Shown one piece after another: positions 10,346 through 19,234 of a DNA stretch of 64,000 bases (the stretch's first letter is position 1; every line of letters starts with the position of its first letter). Source of the stretch: Polaribacter sp. BM10 (GTDB lineage Bacteria > Bacteroidota > Bacteroidia > Flavobacteriales > Flavobacteriaceae). Under the pieces are notes generated by a model. It ran no database searches and had not been told where the DNA came from. It worked only from the letters and a program-made list of their open reading frames with translations. A program made the translations under genes and the position numbers. Location: positions 3,147,501 to 3,211,500 of the forward strand of contig NZ_CP019704.1 in NCBI RefSeq assembly GCF_002005425.1, given 5' to 3'.

Positions 10346-11488
10346 TTATCCTTTGATAACGCCTCTAGAAATTACAATTTTCTGAATTTCTGAAGTTCCT
10401 TCGTAAATCTGAGTAATTTTAGCATCTCTCATTAAGCGTTCTACGTGGTATTCTTTAACAAAACCATTTCCTCCGTGAATTTGAACAGCTTCTACAGTTT
10501 GTTCCATAGCAACTTTAGATGCGTATAACTTAGCCATTGCGCTAGACATGTCGTAATTATTGCCTTGATCTTTATCCCAAGCAGCTTTCATAACTAACAT
10601 TCTTGCTGCTTCGATTTCTGTGTACATATCTGCTAATTTAAAAGCAATTGCTTGGTGGTTGCAAATTTCTGTACCAAAAGCTTTACGTTCTTTCGAGTAT
10701 TTTAAAGCTAATTCGTATGCACCAGATGCAATACCTAAAGCCTGTGCAGCAATACCGATTCTACCTCCAGAAAGTGTTTTCATGGCAAACTTAAACCCGA
10801 AACCATCTTCACCAATTCTATTTTCTTTAGGTACTTTTACATCGTTAAATTGTAATGTGTGTGTGTCGCTACCGCGGATACCTAGTTTGTCTTCTTTAGG
10901 TCCTACGTGAAAACCTTCTGTTCCTTTTTCAACAATAAAAGCGTTGATTCCTCTGTGCCCTTTAGAACGGTCTGTTTGCGCAATAACTAAGTATACATCT
11001 GCGCGACCACCACTTGTAATCCAGTTTTTTGTACCGTTAATTACATAGTGATCTCCTTTATCTTCTGCAGTTGTTGCTTGTGATGTTGCGTCAGATCCTG
11101 CTTCTGGTTCACTTAAACAAAATGCACCAACAAACTCTCCGGTAGCTAATTTTGTTAAATATTTTTGTTTTTGTTCTTCAGATGCGTAAGCTTCTAATCC
11201 GTAGCATACTAAAGAATTGTTTACAGATACGATAACAGATGCAGATGCGTCTATTTTAGAAAGTTCTTCCATAATTAATACATAAGAAGTTGCGTCCATG
11301 CCACTTCCTCCGTATTTAGGATCTACCATAATTCCCATAAAACCTAAATCTCCCATTTTCTTAACTAATTCGTTAGGAAACTCTTGCTTATTGTCTCTTT
11401 CGATAACTCCAGGTAATAATTCTGTTTGTGCAAAATCTCTTGCAGCATCACGAATCATGATGTGTTCTTCTGTTAAACTAAAATCCAT
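10346..11488 (-). CDS. Acyl-CoA dehydrogenase
   Basis: A 380-aa flavoprotein of the short/medium-chain acyl-CoA dehydrogenase type, at normal family length. Visible are the FAD-contacting AFCLSEPEAGSD and NWITSGGRADVYLV motifs and the C-terminal signature QIYEGTSEIQKIVISR, whose Glu is the usual catalytic base. It catalyses alpha,beta-dehydrogenation of acyl-CoA in fatty-acid or branched-chain amino-acid breakdown, passing electrons to ETF. Chain-length preference cannot be read. It is monocistronic, with its own promoter and a downstream terminator. Confidence 0.93.
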   Translation of the reverse strand: MDFSLTEEHIMIRDAARDFAQTELLPGVIERDNKQEFPNELVKKMGDLGFMGIMVDPKYGGSGMDATSYVLIMEELSKIDASASVIVSVNNSLVCYGLEAYASEEQKQKYLTKLATGEFVGAFCLSEPEAGSDATSQATTAEDKGDHYVINGTKNWITSGGRADVYLVIAQTDRSKGHRGINAFIVEKGTEGFHVGPKEDKLGIRGSDTHTLQFNDVKVPKENRIGEDGFGFKFAMKTLSGGRIGIAAQALGIASGAYELALKYSKERKAFGTEICNHQAIAFKLADMYTEIEAARMLVMKAAWDKDQGNNYDMSSAMAKLYASKVAMEQTVEAVQIHGGNGFVKEYHVERLMRDAKITQIYEGTSEIQKIVISRGVIKG

Positions 11489-11522
11489 TTTATATTTTTA
11501 TTATTTTCGTAAAATTCGACTT

Positions 11523-11553
11523 CAAAGATATCGATTTCGTAACATATTTTCAA
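11523..11553 (-). promoter_or_regulatory. Promoter of the acyl-CoA dehydrogenase gene
   Basis: On the minus strand TTG (11551-11553), 20 bases, TATCTTTG (11523-11530). The start codon is 35 bases further on. It is a good match to the Bacteroidetes housekeeping promoter consensus. Confidence 0.65.
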
Positions 11554-11577
11554 TAGACATTTGTTAATTTTACAAAT

Positions 11578-12636
11578 ATGAATAATAATTACTTTTTTGC
11601 CTTGGGTTTAATGTCTGGTACATCTTTGGATGGCGTAGATATTGTTTATGTGAAATTTAAGAGAAATGACTATTCGTTTTTTGAAATTTTACAAGCCGAA
11701 ACCATTTCGTATTCTATAGAATGGAAACAACAATTACAAAATGCTATTCATTTTTCTTCGGATGAATTAAAAAAGTTAGACATATCTTATGGTAAGTATT
11801 TGGCGTCGTTAATAAATAATTTCCTTTTTAATTATAAAATTGAAGAACTAGCATTTGTAGCTTCGCATGGTCATACAATTTTACACGAACCAGATAAAGG
11901 AATTACATTACAAATAGGTTCTGGAAATGAAATTGCTAAACTAACCAAGCAAAAAGTTGTTTGCGATTTTAGAACACAAGATGTTAAATTAGGTGGTCAA
12001 GGTGCGCCGTTAGTGCCAATAGGAGACGAGTTGTTGTTTTCTAATATTGATTATTGTCTTAACCTTGGTGGATTTTCTAATGTTTCTTATCATAATAAAG
12101 GTAGTAGAATCGCTTTTGATATTTGCCCGGTAAATATCGTTTTAAATTTATATGCCAATAAGTTAGGATTAGAATATGATGCATCCGGAGAAATTGCATC
12201 TAAAGGAGCGATTAATAAAGTATTGTTAGAAAAGTTAAATCAATTAGAGTTTTATCAGAAAAATCCCCCTAAATCTTTGGGTTTAGAATGGGTGCAACAA
12301 CAAATATTGCCATTAATTGATAGTTTAGAAAAAGATGTGCCAAATGTTTTAAGAACTTTTGTAGAGCATGTAGCAATGCAAATATCTAGTGTTTTAGAAG
12401 ATTCTAAATCGTTACTAATAACAGGTGGTGGCGTGTTTAATGTTTTCTTAATAGATAGAATTAAATGTTACACTAATGTTAAAATTGTTAAAGCTTCTAC
12501 TAACTTAATTAACTATAAAGAAGCTTTAATTTTTGCTTTCTTAGGTGTGTTAAAAATTGATAATCAGGTAAATTGCTTAAAAAGTGTTACTGGTGCTCGT
12601 AAAAATCATTCATCTGGGGTTGTTTTTTTACCTTAG
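11578..12636 (+). CDS. anmK: Anhydro-N-acetylmuramic acid kinase
   Basis: A 352-aa member of the AnmK family, recognised by the N-terminal phosphate loop GLMSGTSLDGVDIVYV (residues about 10-25), the central NLGGFSNVSY and the late LLITGGGVFNVFL. The enzyme hydrates and phosphorylates 1,6-anhydro-MurNAc to MurNAc-6-phosphate in cell-wall recycling. It is divergently transcribed from the acyl-CoA dehydrogenase gene and stands alone. The start fits the conserved N-terminus. Confidence 0.95.
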   Translation: MNNNYFFALGLMSGTSLDGVDIVYVKFKRNDYSFFEILQAETISYSIEWKQQLQNAIHFSSDELKKLDISYGKYLASLINNFLFNYKIEELAFVASHGHTILHEPDKGITLQIGSGNEIAKLTKQKVVCDFRTQDVKLGGQGAPLVPIGDELLFSNIDYCLNLGGFSNVSYHNKGSRIAFDICPVNIVLNLYANKLGLEYDASGEIASKGAINKVLLEKLNQLEFYQKNPPKSLGLEWVQQQILPLIDSLEKDVPNVLRTFVEHVAMQISSVLEDSKSLLITGGGVFNVFLIDRIKCYTNVKIVKASTNLINYKEALIFAFLGVLKIDNQVNCLKSVTGARKNHSSGVVFLP

Positions 12637-12819
12637 TTTTTGATTTAAAAAGTTTTAACAATTGTTTTTTTTAGATTAAGTTTGTAGAAGTCTGTAAAAT
12701 GATAAAATAATTCAATAAAAAATTTTAAAAATGAATCAACTTTAGCTTCTCTAGGTAAAATATGTCGGTAAAAATGCATGAAAATTTAGAAAATAAGTTG
12801 AAACTCAATACAAAATAAA

Positions 12820-14052
12820 ATGAAAGAATTATTAAAAAAATACGAAAACAAGCAGCCAGAAATAGTTTTTCACTGGAAAGATCAAGAAACAGATGCAGAA
12901 GGATGGACTGTAATTAACTCTTTAAGAGGAGGTGCAGCCGGTGGAGGTACAAGAATGCGAAAAGGTTTAGATAAAAACGAAGTATTGTCTTTAGCTAAAA
13001 CTATGGAGGTTAAATTTACCGTATCTGGACCGGCGATTGGTGGTGCGAAATCTGGAATTAATTTTGATCCAAACGATCCTAGAAAAAGAGAAGTTTTAGA
13101 AAGATGGTACAAAGCAGTAACGCCTTTACTTAAACATTATTATGGTACCGGTGGAGATTTAAATGTAGATGCAGATAAAGATGTAATTCCGATTACAGAA
13201 GATTGTGGAGTTTGGCATCCGCAAGAAGGTATTTTTAATGGTCATTTTAAACCTACCGAAGCAGATAAAATTAATAGAATTGGTCAATTACGTTTAGGTG
13301 TAATTAAAGTTATAGAAAACAAATATTTTTCTCCAGATTTATCAAGAAAATATACAGTTGCAGATATGTTAACTGGTTATGGTGTTGCAGAAGCAGTAAA
13401 GCATTACTATAATATTTATGGTGGTAACATCGAAGGTAAAAGAGCTATCGTGCAAGGTTTCGGAAACGTAGGTTCTGCTGCAGCTTATTATTTAACTCAA
13501 TTAGGAGCTAAAGTAGTAGGAATTATAGATAGAGATGGTGGTTTAATTAACGAGAGTGGTTTTACCATGGATGAAATGACAGATTTGTTTTTATCTAAGG
13601 ATGGAAATAAACTAGTTTCAGAAAATATGATACCATTTGATGAAATTAACAGTAAAATTTGGAGTTTGCCAGCAGAAATTTTTATTCCTGCAGCTGCTTC
13701 AAGGTTGGTTTCTAAAGATCAAGTTCAGCAAATGATAGATACTGGTTTAGAGGTAATTTCTCCGGGTGCAAATGTTCCGTTTGCAGATAAAGAAATTTTC
13801 TTCGGACCAATAATGGAGTACACAGATAATCATTTAAGTTTGTTGCCAGACTTTATCTCTAATTGTGGTATTGCAAGAGTTTTTGCTTATTTAATGGAGT
13901 CTAAAGTGCCATTACCAATGCAAGACAAAGCTATTTTTGATGATACATCAGAAGTTATTAAAAAAGCATTGCAAAAAACATTTAAAAAGAGTGCGTCTAA
14001 AACAAAAATATGTTCAACAGCATTTGAAATAGCGTTAAAACAATTGATATAA
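12820..14052 (+). CDS. Glu/Leu/Phe/Val dehydrogenase family protein
   Basis: A 410-aa amino-acid dehydrogenase. The substrate domain carries PAIGGAKSGINFDP (about residues 69-82), whose lysine is the family's catalytic position, and GTGGDLNVDADKD. The Rossmann domain has GFGNVGSAAAYYL at about residues 214-226. Members interconvert an amino acid and its 2-oxo acid with NAD(P). This sequence is shorter than hexameric glutamate dehydrogenases and more like the leucine/valine-type enzymes annotated generically in flavobacteria, so I leave the substrate open. nhaD follows 15 bases later, probably on one transcript. Confidence 0.88.
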   Translation: MKELLKKYENKQPEIVFHWKDQETDAEGWTVINSLRGGAAGGGTRMRKGLDKNEVLSLAKTMEVKFTVSGPAIGGAKSGINFDPNDPRKREVLERWYKAVTPLLKHYYGTGGDLNVDADKDVIPITEDCGVWHPQEGIFNGHFKPTEADKINRIGQLRLGVIKVIENKYFSPDLSRKYTVADMLTGYGVAEAVKHYYNIYGGNIEGKRAIVQGFGNVGSAAAYYLTQLGAKVVGIIDRDGGLINESGFTMDEMTDLFLSKDGNKLVSENMIPFDEINSKIWSLPAEIFIPAAASRLVSKDQVQQMIDTGLEVISPGANVPFADKEIFFGPIMEYTDNHLSLLPDFISNCGIARVFAYLMESKVPLPMQDKAIFDDTSEVIKKALQKTFKKSASKTKICSTAFEIALKQLI

Positions 14053-14067
14053 ATTAAATAAGAGAAT

Positions 14068-15471
14068 ATGGAATCAGTAATTATTATAGTGTTTGTAATG
14101 GGGTATCTAGCCATTACTTTAGAACATAATTTAAAATTAGATAAATTAATACCGGCCTTAATTATGATGGCGGTATGTTGGGCTTTGGTTGCCTTAGGTG
14201 TAGATAATTTTTCTAATTGGTTTGATTCTGCAAATCATGGTTTGGTAGATGGATTTGCATCTATGGCACATGATGATAAGTTACATTTAGTAGAAGAAAC
14301 GTTATTGCATCACTTAGGTAAAACTGCAGAAATCTTAGTTTTCTTATTAGGTGCTATGACAATTGTAGAGATTATCGATTATTTTGATGGTTTTTCTACA
14401 ATTAAAGGATACGTTAACTTTAAGAGTAAGAAAAAATTACTTTGGATGTTTGCTGTGTTAGCATTTATTTTATCAGCAATTATAGATAACTTAACTGCAA
14501 CGATTGTATTAATATCGATACTTCAGAAAATTGTTAAAACAAGAGAAGATAGAATTTGGTTTGCAGGTTTAATTATTATTGCTGCAAATGCTGGTGGAGC
14601 TTTTTCTCCGATTGGAGACGTTACAACAACAATGCTTTGGATTGGTGATAAAGTAAGTACAGGTATGTTGTTTACATACTTATTTATACCGTCTTTATTA
14701 TGTATGGTTGTACCAACATTTATAGCTACATTTTTACCGGCTTTTAAAGGTGAAATTGACTTTGATGAAAACGAAGTTGAGAAGCCAAAAAGTAGACATA
14801 GTGCAAGAATGCTATATTTAGGTTTAGGGGCAATTTTATTTGTACCAGTATTTAAAACAGTTACACATTTACCACCTTATGTAGGTATGATGCTTTCTTT
14901 AGCAATTGTAGCAACTTTTGCAGAGATTTATAGTAACTCTAAATTCTCTATTTCTACAGTAGAAGGAGAACAAGCAGATGAGCATGAAAGTGGAGCGCAT
15001 CACAGTCCGGTTCATCATTCTTTGTCAAAAATTGAAATGCCAAGTATTTTATTTTTCTTAGGTATTTTAATGGCTGTTGCAGCGTTAGAATCTTTAGGTA
15101 TATTATTTAATTTCGCAGACAGTTTAAAACAAGGAATTCCGTTAATAGGAACAGAGTTAAGCGGAACAGGAGTTTCTGATTTAGTTGTAATTTTATTAGG
15201 AATTGGTTCTGCAATTATTGACAATGTACCATTAGTAGCAGCAAGTTTAGGGATGTTTTCTGAAGGTTTAGATGATCCATTATGGCACTTTATTGCATTT
15301 TCTGCTGGTACAGGAGGAAGTATGTTAATCATTGGTTCTGCTGCAGGTGTTGTTGCAATGGGAATGGAAAAAATTGATTTTTTCTGGTATATCAAAAAAA
15401 TATCTTGGTTAGCTTTTTTAGGTTTCTTAGTAGGGTCTATATCATTTGTAGTATTAAGAATGTTTATCTAA
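14068..15471 (+). CDS. nhaD: Na+/H+ antiporter NhaD
   Basis: A 467-aa ion-transporter-superfamily protein with about twelve hydrophobic segments. It carries AIIDNLTATIVLISIL and AIIDNVPLVAAS, two re-entrant-like Asp-Asn motifs typical of NhaD. A histidine-rich hydrophilic linker (HESGAHHSPVHHS, about residues 309-321) precedes the C-terminal half. It exchanges Na+ or Li+ for protons across the inner membrane, which fits a marine organism. It is probably co-transcribed with the upstream dehydrogenase and is ended by a strong terminator. Confidence 0.93.
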   Translation: MESVIIIVFVMGYLAITLEHNLKLDKLIPALIMMAVCWALVALGVDNFSNWFDSANHGLVDGFASMAHDDKLHLVEETLLHHLGKTAEILVFLLGAMTIVEIIDYFDGFSTIKGYVNFKSKKKLLWMFAVLAFILSAIIDNLTATIVLISILQKIVKTREDRIWFAGLIIIAANAGGAFSPIGDVTTTMLWIGDKVSTGMLFTYLFIPSLLCMVVPTFIATFLPAFKGEIDFDENEVEKPKSRHSARMLYLGLGAILFVPVFKTVTHLPPYVGMMLSLAIVATFAEIYSNSKFSISTVEGEQADEHESGAHHSPVHHSLSKIEMPSILFFLGILMAVAALESLGILFNFADSLKQGIPLIGTELSGTGVSDLVVILLGIGSAIIDNVPLVAASLGMFSEGLDDPLWHFIAFSAGTGGSMLIIGSAAGVVAMGMEKIDFFWYIKKISWLAFLGFLVGSISFVVLRMFI

Positions 15472-15492
15472 TCAAATAACAAAATATTTATC

Positions 15493-15530
15493 AAATGCCA
15501 TTTTGTTATTTACAAAATGGCATTTTTTAT
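15493..15530 (+). terminator. Terminator after nhaD
   Basis: A 14-bp perfect stem, AAATGCCATTTTGT (15493-15506) and ACAAAATGGCATTT (15512-15525), with loop TATTT and T-rich sequence after it. Confidence 0.9.
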
Positions 15531-15611
15531 ATCTTATAAAAAGCTTTTTGTTTAAAAGCAATTTTAAAATAGAAAACTCGTTAGTACTTAAGAACTTTAA
15601 AAGAAAACAAA

Positions 15612-16301
15612 ATGGTAACATTTTTTCAAGAAAATAAAGAATTGTTAGAAGAAACAGTTTCCGAAGAAAAAACACTTTCTATCTATAATTTAATTATGGA
15701 CGGAGGCATTGGCGGTCAAATAATTATAGCAATCTTATTTATTTTATTAGCTGTAGGATTGTACATTTATTTTGAAAGATTTTTTGCTATAAAGTCAGCT
15801 TCGAAAGTAGATAAGAATTTTATGGATCAGATTAAAGATTATGTGTCAAACGGTAAGTTAGATACTGCTAAGTCTTTATGTGATAGTAAAAATACACCAA
15901 CTGCAAGATTAATTAAAAAAGGAATTACTAGAATTGGAAAGCCCCTAGAAGATATTAATACAGCGATAGAAACCGCAGGTAAGTTAGAAGTGTATCAACT
16001 AGAAAAAAATGTAAGTGTACTTGCAACTATTGCGGGTGCTGCACCAATGATAGGTTTTTTAGGAACCGTAATAGGTATGATTGTAGCTATTCATGAAATT
16101 GCAAATGCAGGCGGACAAATAGATATAAAAATGCTTTCTGATGGGCTCTACACTGCAATGACTACAACTGTGGCGGGTTTAATTGTAGGTATTATTGCGT
16201 ATATAACTTACAATCATTTAGTGGTAAGAACAGATAAAGTAGTATATCAAATGGAAGCTAAATCTGTAGAGTTTTTAGATTTATTAAACGAACCTGTTTA
16301 G
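15612..16301 (+). CDS. exbB: MotA/TolQ/ExbB proton channel family protein
   Basis: A 229-aa inner-membrane protein with three hydrophobic segments (about residues 36-56, 137-158, 183-205), the ExbB/TolQ topology. The family core VSVLATIAGAAPMIGFLGTVIGM is visible. With the adjacent ExbD- and TonB-like proteins it would use the proton gradient to drive outer-membrane events. I keep the first ATG, but residues 1-28 are weakly conserved and Met29 (15696) is an alternative start. The three genes are spaced by 1 and 0 bases and form one operon. ExbB versus TolQ cannot be settled from sequence alone. Confidence 0.9.
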   Translation: MVTFFQENKELLEETVSEEKTLSIYNLIMDGGIGGQIIIAILFILLAVGLYIYFERFFAIKSASKVDKNFMDQIKDYVSNGKLDTAKSLCDSKNTPTARLIKKGITRIGKPLEDINTAIETAGKLEVYQLEKNVSVLATIAGAAPMIGFLGTVIGMIVAIHEIANAGGQIDIKMLSDGLYTAMTTTVAGLIVGIIAYITYNHLVVRTDKVVYQMEAKSVEFLDLLNEPV

Positions 16302-16302
16302 T

Positions 16303-16695
16303 ATGAATTTAAGAGGTAGAAATAAAGTAGATCCGTCTTTCAATATGTCTTCAATGACAGATATTGTTTTTTTATTACTGATATTTTTTATGCTAACTTC
16401 TACGCTGGTAACAGTTAGTGCCATAGATGTTATTTTGCCTAAAGCAGGTGGTAAAACAGAAAACAGTAAATCAGTTGCTGTTACAATTACCAATAATTCT
16501 CTTTTTTATATTAATAAATCTAAAGTAACTTCTTCGGATTTAGAAAGTGAAATTTTAAGAGAAGTTGGTGCAGATAAAAAGAAAACAATTGTTATAAGAG
16601 GTGATCAAGATGTTCCTTATAAAAATGTGATGAAAGTAATTGATATAGCGAATAAGAATAAATTAAAAATGATTTTAGCTGTTAAAGGTAAATAA
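16303..16695 (+). CDS. exbD: ExbD/TolR-family protein
   Basis: A 130-aa protein with a short cytoplasmic N-terminus (NLRGRNKVDPSFNMSSMTD), one membrane segment (IVFLLLIFFMLTSTLV, about 20-35) and a periplasmic domain. The functional Asp of ExbD/TolR is at residue 19, in SMTDIVFLLLIFF. It partners with the ExbB-like channel encoded one base upstream and the TonB-like protein immediately downstream. Confidence 0.92.
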   Translation: MNLRGRNKVDPSFNMSSMTDIVFLLLIFFMLTSTLVTVSAIDVILPKAGGKTENSKSVAVTITNNSLFYINKSKVTSSDLESEILREVGADKKKTIVIRGDQDVPYKNVMKVIDIANKNKLKMILAVKGK

Positions 16696-17520
16696 ATGGC
16701 AATTTTAGATACAGCACATAAACGTAAATCTGCACTAATTACAGCAGTAATTCTGATTTTATTAATCTTCGGAATTTATAATTATGGAATGCAGTATTTA
16801 GATCCGCCAGAAGAATATGGATTAGCTATTAATTTCGGAGAATCTAATGTGGGAAACGGAGAGCCAGTTGTTAAATCAAAAAAAATAGCACCTAAAACAA
16901 TTGAGAAAGAAGAGGTTGTTGAAGAGGTAGAAGAAACAATTAAAGAAACTGTAAAAGAAGAAGTAATCACACAAGAAACAACCAAGGAAGTGCCAGTTGT
17001 TGAAAAAGTGAAAGAACTAAAAAAAGAACCTACTAAAGAAGAAGTAAAAAAAGTTGTTGAAAAGAAAAAGCCTAAACCAAAACCATCGAAAGAAAATCAA
17101 GATGCATTAAACAAATTGTTGAATGGTAATGATATGTTTGGAGAATCTAAAGGAGAAGGTGATGATAAGGTTGAAGGTGTTAAAGGAAGTAAAAGCGGTG
17201 ATGATAAATCCTCTAAATACTATGGTAATAAAGGTGCTGGTTCCGGCGGAAACTACAATCTTGCTGGTAGAAAAGCGTTGTCTAAACCAATCAATCAACC
17301 AGATTGTAATGAAGAGGGTATTGTGGTTGTTAAGATTAGAGTAAATAAAAATGGTAAAGTAATTTACGCTAAAGCTGGTGAAAAAGGAACAACAAATAGT
17401 AAACCTTGTTTAGCGAAACCAGCAGAAGCAGCCGCTCTTAAAACAACATGGAACCCTGATAGTGATGCACCAGCAGTTCAAACAGGTACAATTATTTATA
17501 AATTCTCTTTATCTAAATAA
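16696..17520 (+). CDS. TonB-like energy transducer
   Basis: A 274-aa protein starting directly at the exbD stop. It has an N-terminal membrane anchor (about residues 11-30), then a long Glu/Lys/Val/Pro-rich periplasmic spacer (about 55-130) typical of TonB/TolA. A Gly/Ser-rich linker follows, then a compact C-terminal domain (GIVVVKIRVNKNGKVIYAKAG) resembling TonB C-terminal folds. Together the operon encodes a complete ExbB-ExbD-TonB-type motor. The partner receptor cannot be told. A TolA-like role is the alternative. Confidence 0.85.
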   Translation: MAILDTAHKRKSALITAVILILLIFGIYNYGMQYLDPPEEYGLAINFGESNVGNGEPVVKSKKIAPKTIEKEEVVEEVEETIKETVKEEVITQETTKEVPVVEKVKELKKEPTKEEVKKVVEKKKPKPKPSKENQDALNKLLNGNDMFGESKGEGDDKVEGVKGSKSGDDKSSKYYGNKGAGSGGNYNLAGRKALSKPINQPDCNEEGIVVVKIRVNKNGKVIYAKAGEKGTTNSKPCLAKPAEAAALKTTWNPDSDAPAVQTGTIIYKFSLSK

Positions 17521-17525
17521 TCACT

Positions 17526-17533
17526 TACATTTG
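17526..17533 (+). promoter_or_regulatory. Possible promoter box before folC
   Basis: TACATTTG matches the TAnnTTTG box and lies 43 bases before the folC start, but no TTG sits at the right distance upstream. Weak support. Confidence 0.3.
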
Positions 17534-17576
17534 CCTTAAAAAAGTTACTTTTTTATAAAAGTATTATTTCATTAAA

Positions 17577-18785
17577 ATGACCTATAAAGAAACTTTAGAT
17601 TGGATGTTTTCGCAATTACCGATGTATCAAAAGCAAGGTAAAACAGCGTTTAAAAAAGACTTAACCAATATTTTAGCATTATCAGAAAAGCTAAATTTTC
17701 CAGAGAAAAAAATTAAAACAATTCATGTTGGAGGTACTAACGGAAAAGGTTCTACAAGTCATATGTTGGCGTCAATTTTACAAGAAGCTGGGTATAAGGT
17801 TGGCTTGTACACGTCGCCTCATTTAAAAAATTTTACAGAACGAATTAAAATTAACGGAGTAGAAATTCCAGAACAAAACGTTACCTCTTTTATTAATAAG
17901 AATAAAGCCTTTCTAGAAAAACAACAACTTTCTTTTTTTGAAATGACTGTAGGTTTGGCTTTTGAATATTTTTCAACAGAAAAAGTAGATATAGCAATTA
18001 TTGAAGTTGGTTTGGGTGGTAGATTAGATTCTACAAATATAATTACACCAGAAGTTTCTGTAATTACAAATATTGGATTAGACCATACACAGTTTTTAGG
18101 AGAAACTTTACCAGAAATTGCTTTCGAAAAAGCCGGAATTATAAAAAAAGGAGTTCCGGTTGTAATTGGTGAAGAGCAAGAAGAGGTTAAGCAGGTTTTT
18201 GTAAATAAAGCCTTAAATGAAAATGCTTTAATTGAGTTTGCATCAGGTTTCGAAGAGGTGTTTAAGACCGATTTGTTAGGAGATTATCAGAAGAAAAATG
18301 TTAAGACTGCAGTTAGAGCAATTAAAAAGCTAGAAGATTTCAAGATAACCGAAGATAATGTAAAAAAAGGATTATTAAACGTAGTTAAAAATACAAGATT
18401 AAAAGGAAGGTGGCAGATTTTGCAAGATTCTCCTAAAGTTATTTGTGATACCGCTCATAATAAAGAGGGATTGAGTATAGTTTTAAATCAGTTAAAAAAC
18501 GAGAGATTTGTAAATTTACATATTGTTTTAGGTGTTGTTTCTGATAAAAAGTTAGATGAGGTTTTACCTTTGTTTCCTAAAGATGCTAATTATTATTTCT
18601 GTAAACCAGATATTCCAAGAGGATTACCTGCGTATATTCTAGAAGAAAAAGCAAAAGAATTTAAGTTATTCGGAAAAACTTTTCTCTCAGTTAGAAAGGC
18701 GTTTGATAAAGCTGTAAGTGTTGCTAATCAAGATGATATAGTTTATGTAGGAGGGAGTACTTTTGTAGTTGCAGAAATAATTTAA
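17577..18785 (+). CDS. folC: Folylpolyglutamate synthase / dihydrofolate synthase
   Basis: A 402-aa Mur-ligase-superfamily enzyme. The ATP-binding loop VGGTNGKGSTSHML (about residues 51-64) is followed by YTSPHLKNFTERIKING and IIEVGLGGRLDSTN, the FolC signatures, with ISNIG-like VITNIGLDHTQFLG further on. It joins glutamate to dihydropteroate and extends polyglutamate tails on folates in the cytoplasm. It follows the TonB operon by 56 bases and precedes the tRNA-Val genes. Length is slightly under the usual 410-430. Confidence 0.94.
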   Translation: MTYKETLDWMFSQLPMYQKQGKTAFKKDLTNILALSEKLNFPEKKIKTIHVGGTNGKGSTSHMLASILQEAGYKVGLYTSPHLKNFTERIKINGVEIPEQNVTSFINKNKAFLEKQQLSFFEMTVGLAFEYFSTEKVDIAIIEVGLGGRLDSTNIITPEVSVITNIGLDHTQFLGETLPEIAFEKAGIIKKGVPVVIGEEQEEVKQVFVNKALNENALIEFASGFEEVFKTDLLGDYQKKNVKTAVRAIKKLEDFKITEDNVKKGLLNVVKNTRLKGRWQILQDSPKVICDTAHNKEGLSIVLNQLKNERFVNLHIVLGVVSDKKLDEVLPLFPKDANYYFCKPDIPRGLPAYILEEKAKEFKLFGKTFLSVRKAFDKAVSVANQDDIVYVGGSTFVVAEII

Positions 18786-18803
18786 AGAAAGTTTGTTTTT
18801 TAT

Positions 18804-18833
18804 TTGGTAGGTTTAAAATCTATCTTATATTTG
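18804..18833 (+). promoter_or_regulatory. Promoter of the first tRNA-Val gene
   Basis: TTG (18804-18806), 19 bases, TATATTTG (18826-18833), then GCATCCGC and the tRNA at 18844. A strong match to the Bacteroidetes promoter form. Confidence 0.75.
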
Positions 18834-18927
18834 CATCCGCTTAGGGCAATTAGCTCAGTTGGTTCAGAGCACCTCGTTTACACCGAGGGGGTCGGGGGTT
18901 CGAATCCCTCATTGCCCACCAAGTAAA
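18826..18927 (+). repeat. 102-bp direct repeat, copy 1 (promoter box plus tRNA-Val)
   Basis: Identical to 19025-19126. The repeat runs from the TATATTTG promoter box through the whole tRNA and CCA to AGTAAA. The flanking sequence differs, so the duplicated unit is just the promoter box plus gene. Confidence 0.9.
18844..18921 (+). tRNA. tRNA-Val (anticodon TAC), copy 1
   Basis: Complete cloverleaf: acceptor GGGCAAT pairs with ATTGCCC, D arm GCTC...GAGC, anticodon stem CCTCG/CGAGG with loop TTTACAC (anticodon TAC), T arm GGGGG-TTCGAAT-CCCTC, and an encoded CCA at 18919-18921. It reads valine codons GTA and probably GTG/GTT. Confidence 0.97.
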
Positions 18928-18955
18928 TCCTACTAGAAATAGTAGGATTTTTTTT
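18925..18955 (+). terminator. Terminator of tRNA-Val copy 1
   Basis: AAATCCTACT (18925-18934) and AGTAGGATTT (18941-18950) form a 10-bp stem with loop AGAAAT, followed by T residues. Confidence 0.85.
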
Positions 18956-19024
18956 ATTGAAATTGTTTGATTAAAATAATTATTTATTTTTAAGAAAAAA
19001 TTTCTCTAGATTAAAAAAACATTA

Positions 19025-19126
19025 TATATTTGCATCCGCTTAGGGCAATTAGCTCAGTTGGTTCAGAGCACCTCGTTTACACCGAGGGGGTCGGGGGTTC
19101 GAATCCCTCATTGCCCACCAAGTAAA
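19025..19126 (+). repeat. 102-bp direct repeat, copy 2
   Basis: Second copy of the tRNA-Val unit, offset 199 bases from the first. Its promoter box TATATTTG (19025-19032) is inside the repeat, but no TTG element is evident at the proper distance upstream of this copy. Confidence 0.9.
19043..19120 (+). tRNA. tRNA-Val (anticodon TAC), copy 2
   Basis: Base-for-base identical to the first tRNA-Val gene including the encoded CCA. It has its own downstream hairpin, so it is likely an independent unit. It stands directly before the polysaccharide locus. Confidence 0.97.
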
Positions 19127-19154
19127 ATCCTTCACAATTTGTGAGGGATTTTTT
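19125..19154 (+). terminator. Terminator of tRNA-Val copy 2
   Basis: AAATCCTTCAC (19125-19135) and GTGAGGGATTT (19141-19151) form an 11-bp stem with one G-T pair and loop AATTT, followed by T residues. Different in sequence from the copy-1 terminator. Confidence 0.85.
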
Positions 19155-19234
19155 AGTTTTATATAAATCTAAAATCTCACAAGTGGTTCTTTTTTATTAC
19201 ATTTGTTTTCTTGAGAAAAGGTAAAAAGAGCACA

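Noticed and set aside
18844..19120. Duplicated tRNA as att sites of an integrated element
   Set aside because: The copies are only 199 bases apart, with no integrase or cargo between them.
19211..19234. TTG start for the epimerase gene
   Set aside because: The ATG at 19235 gives the family-typical N-terminus, and the extra eight residues have no support.
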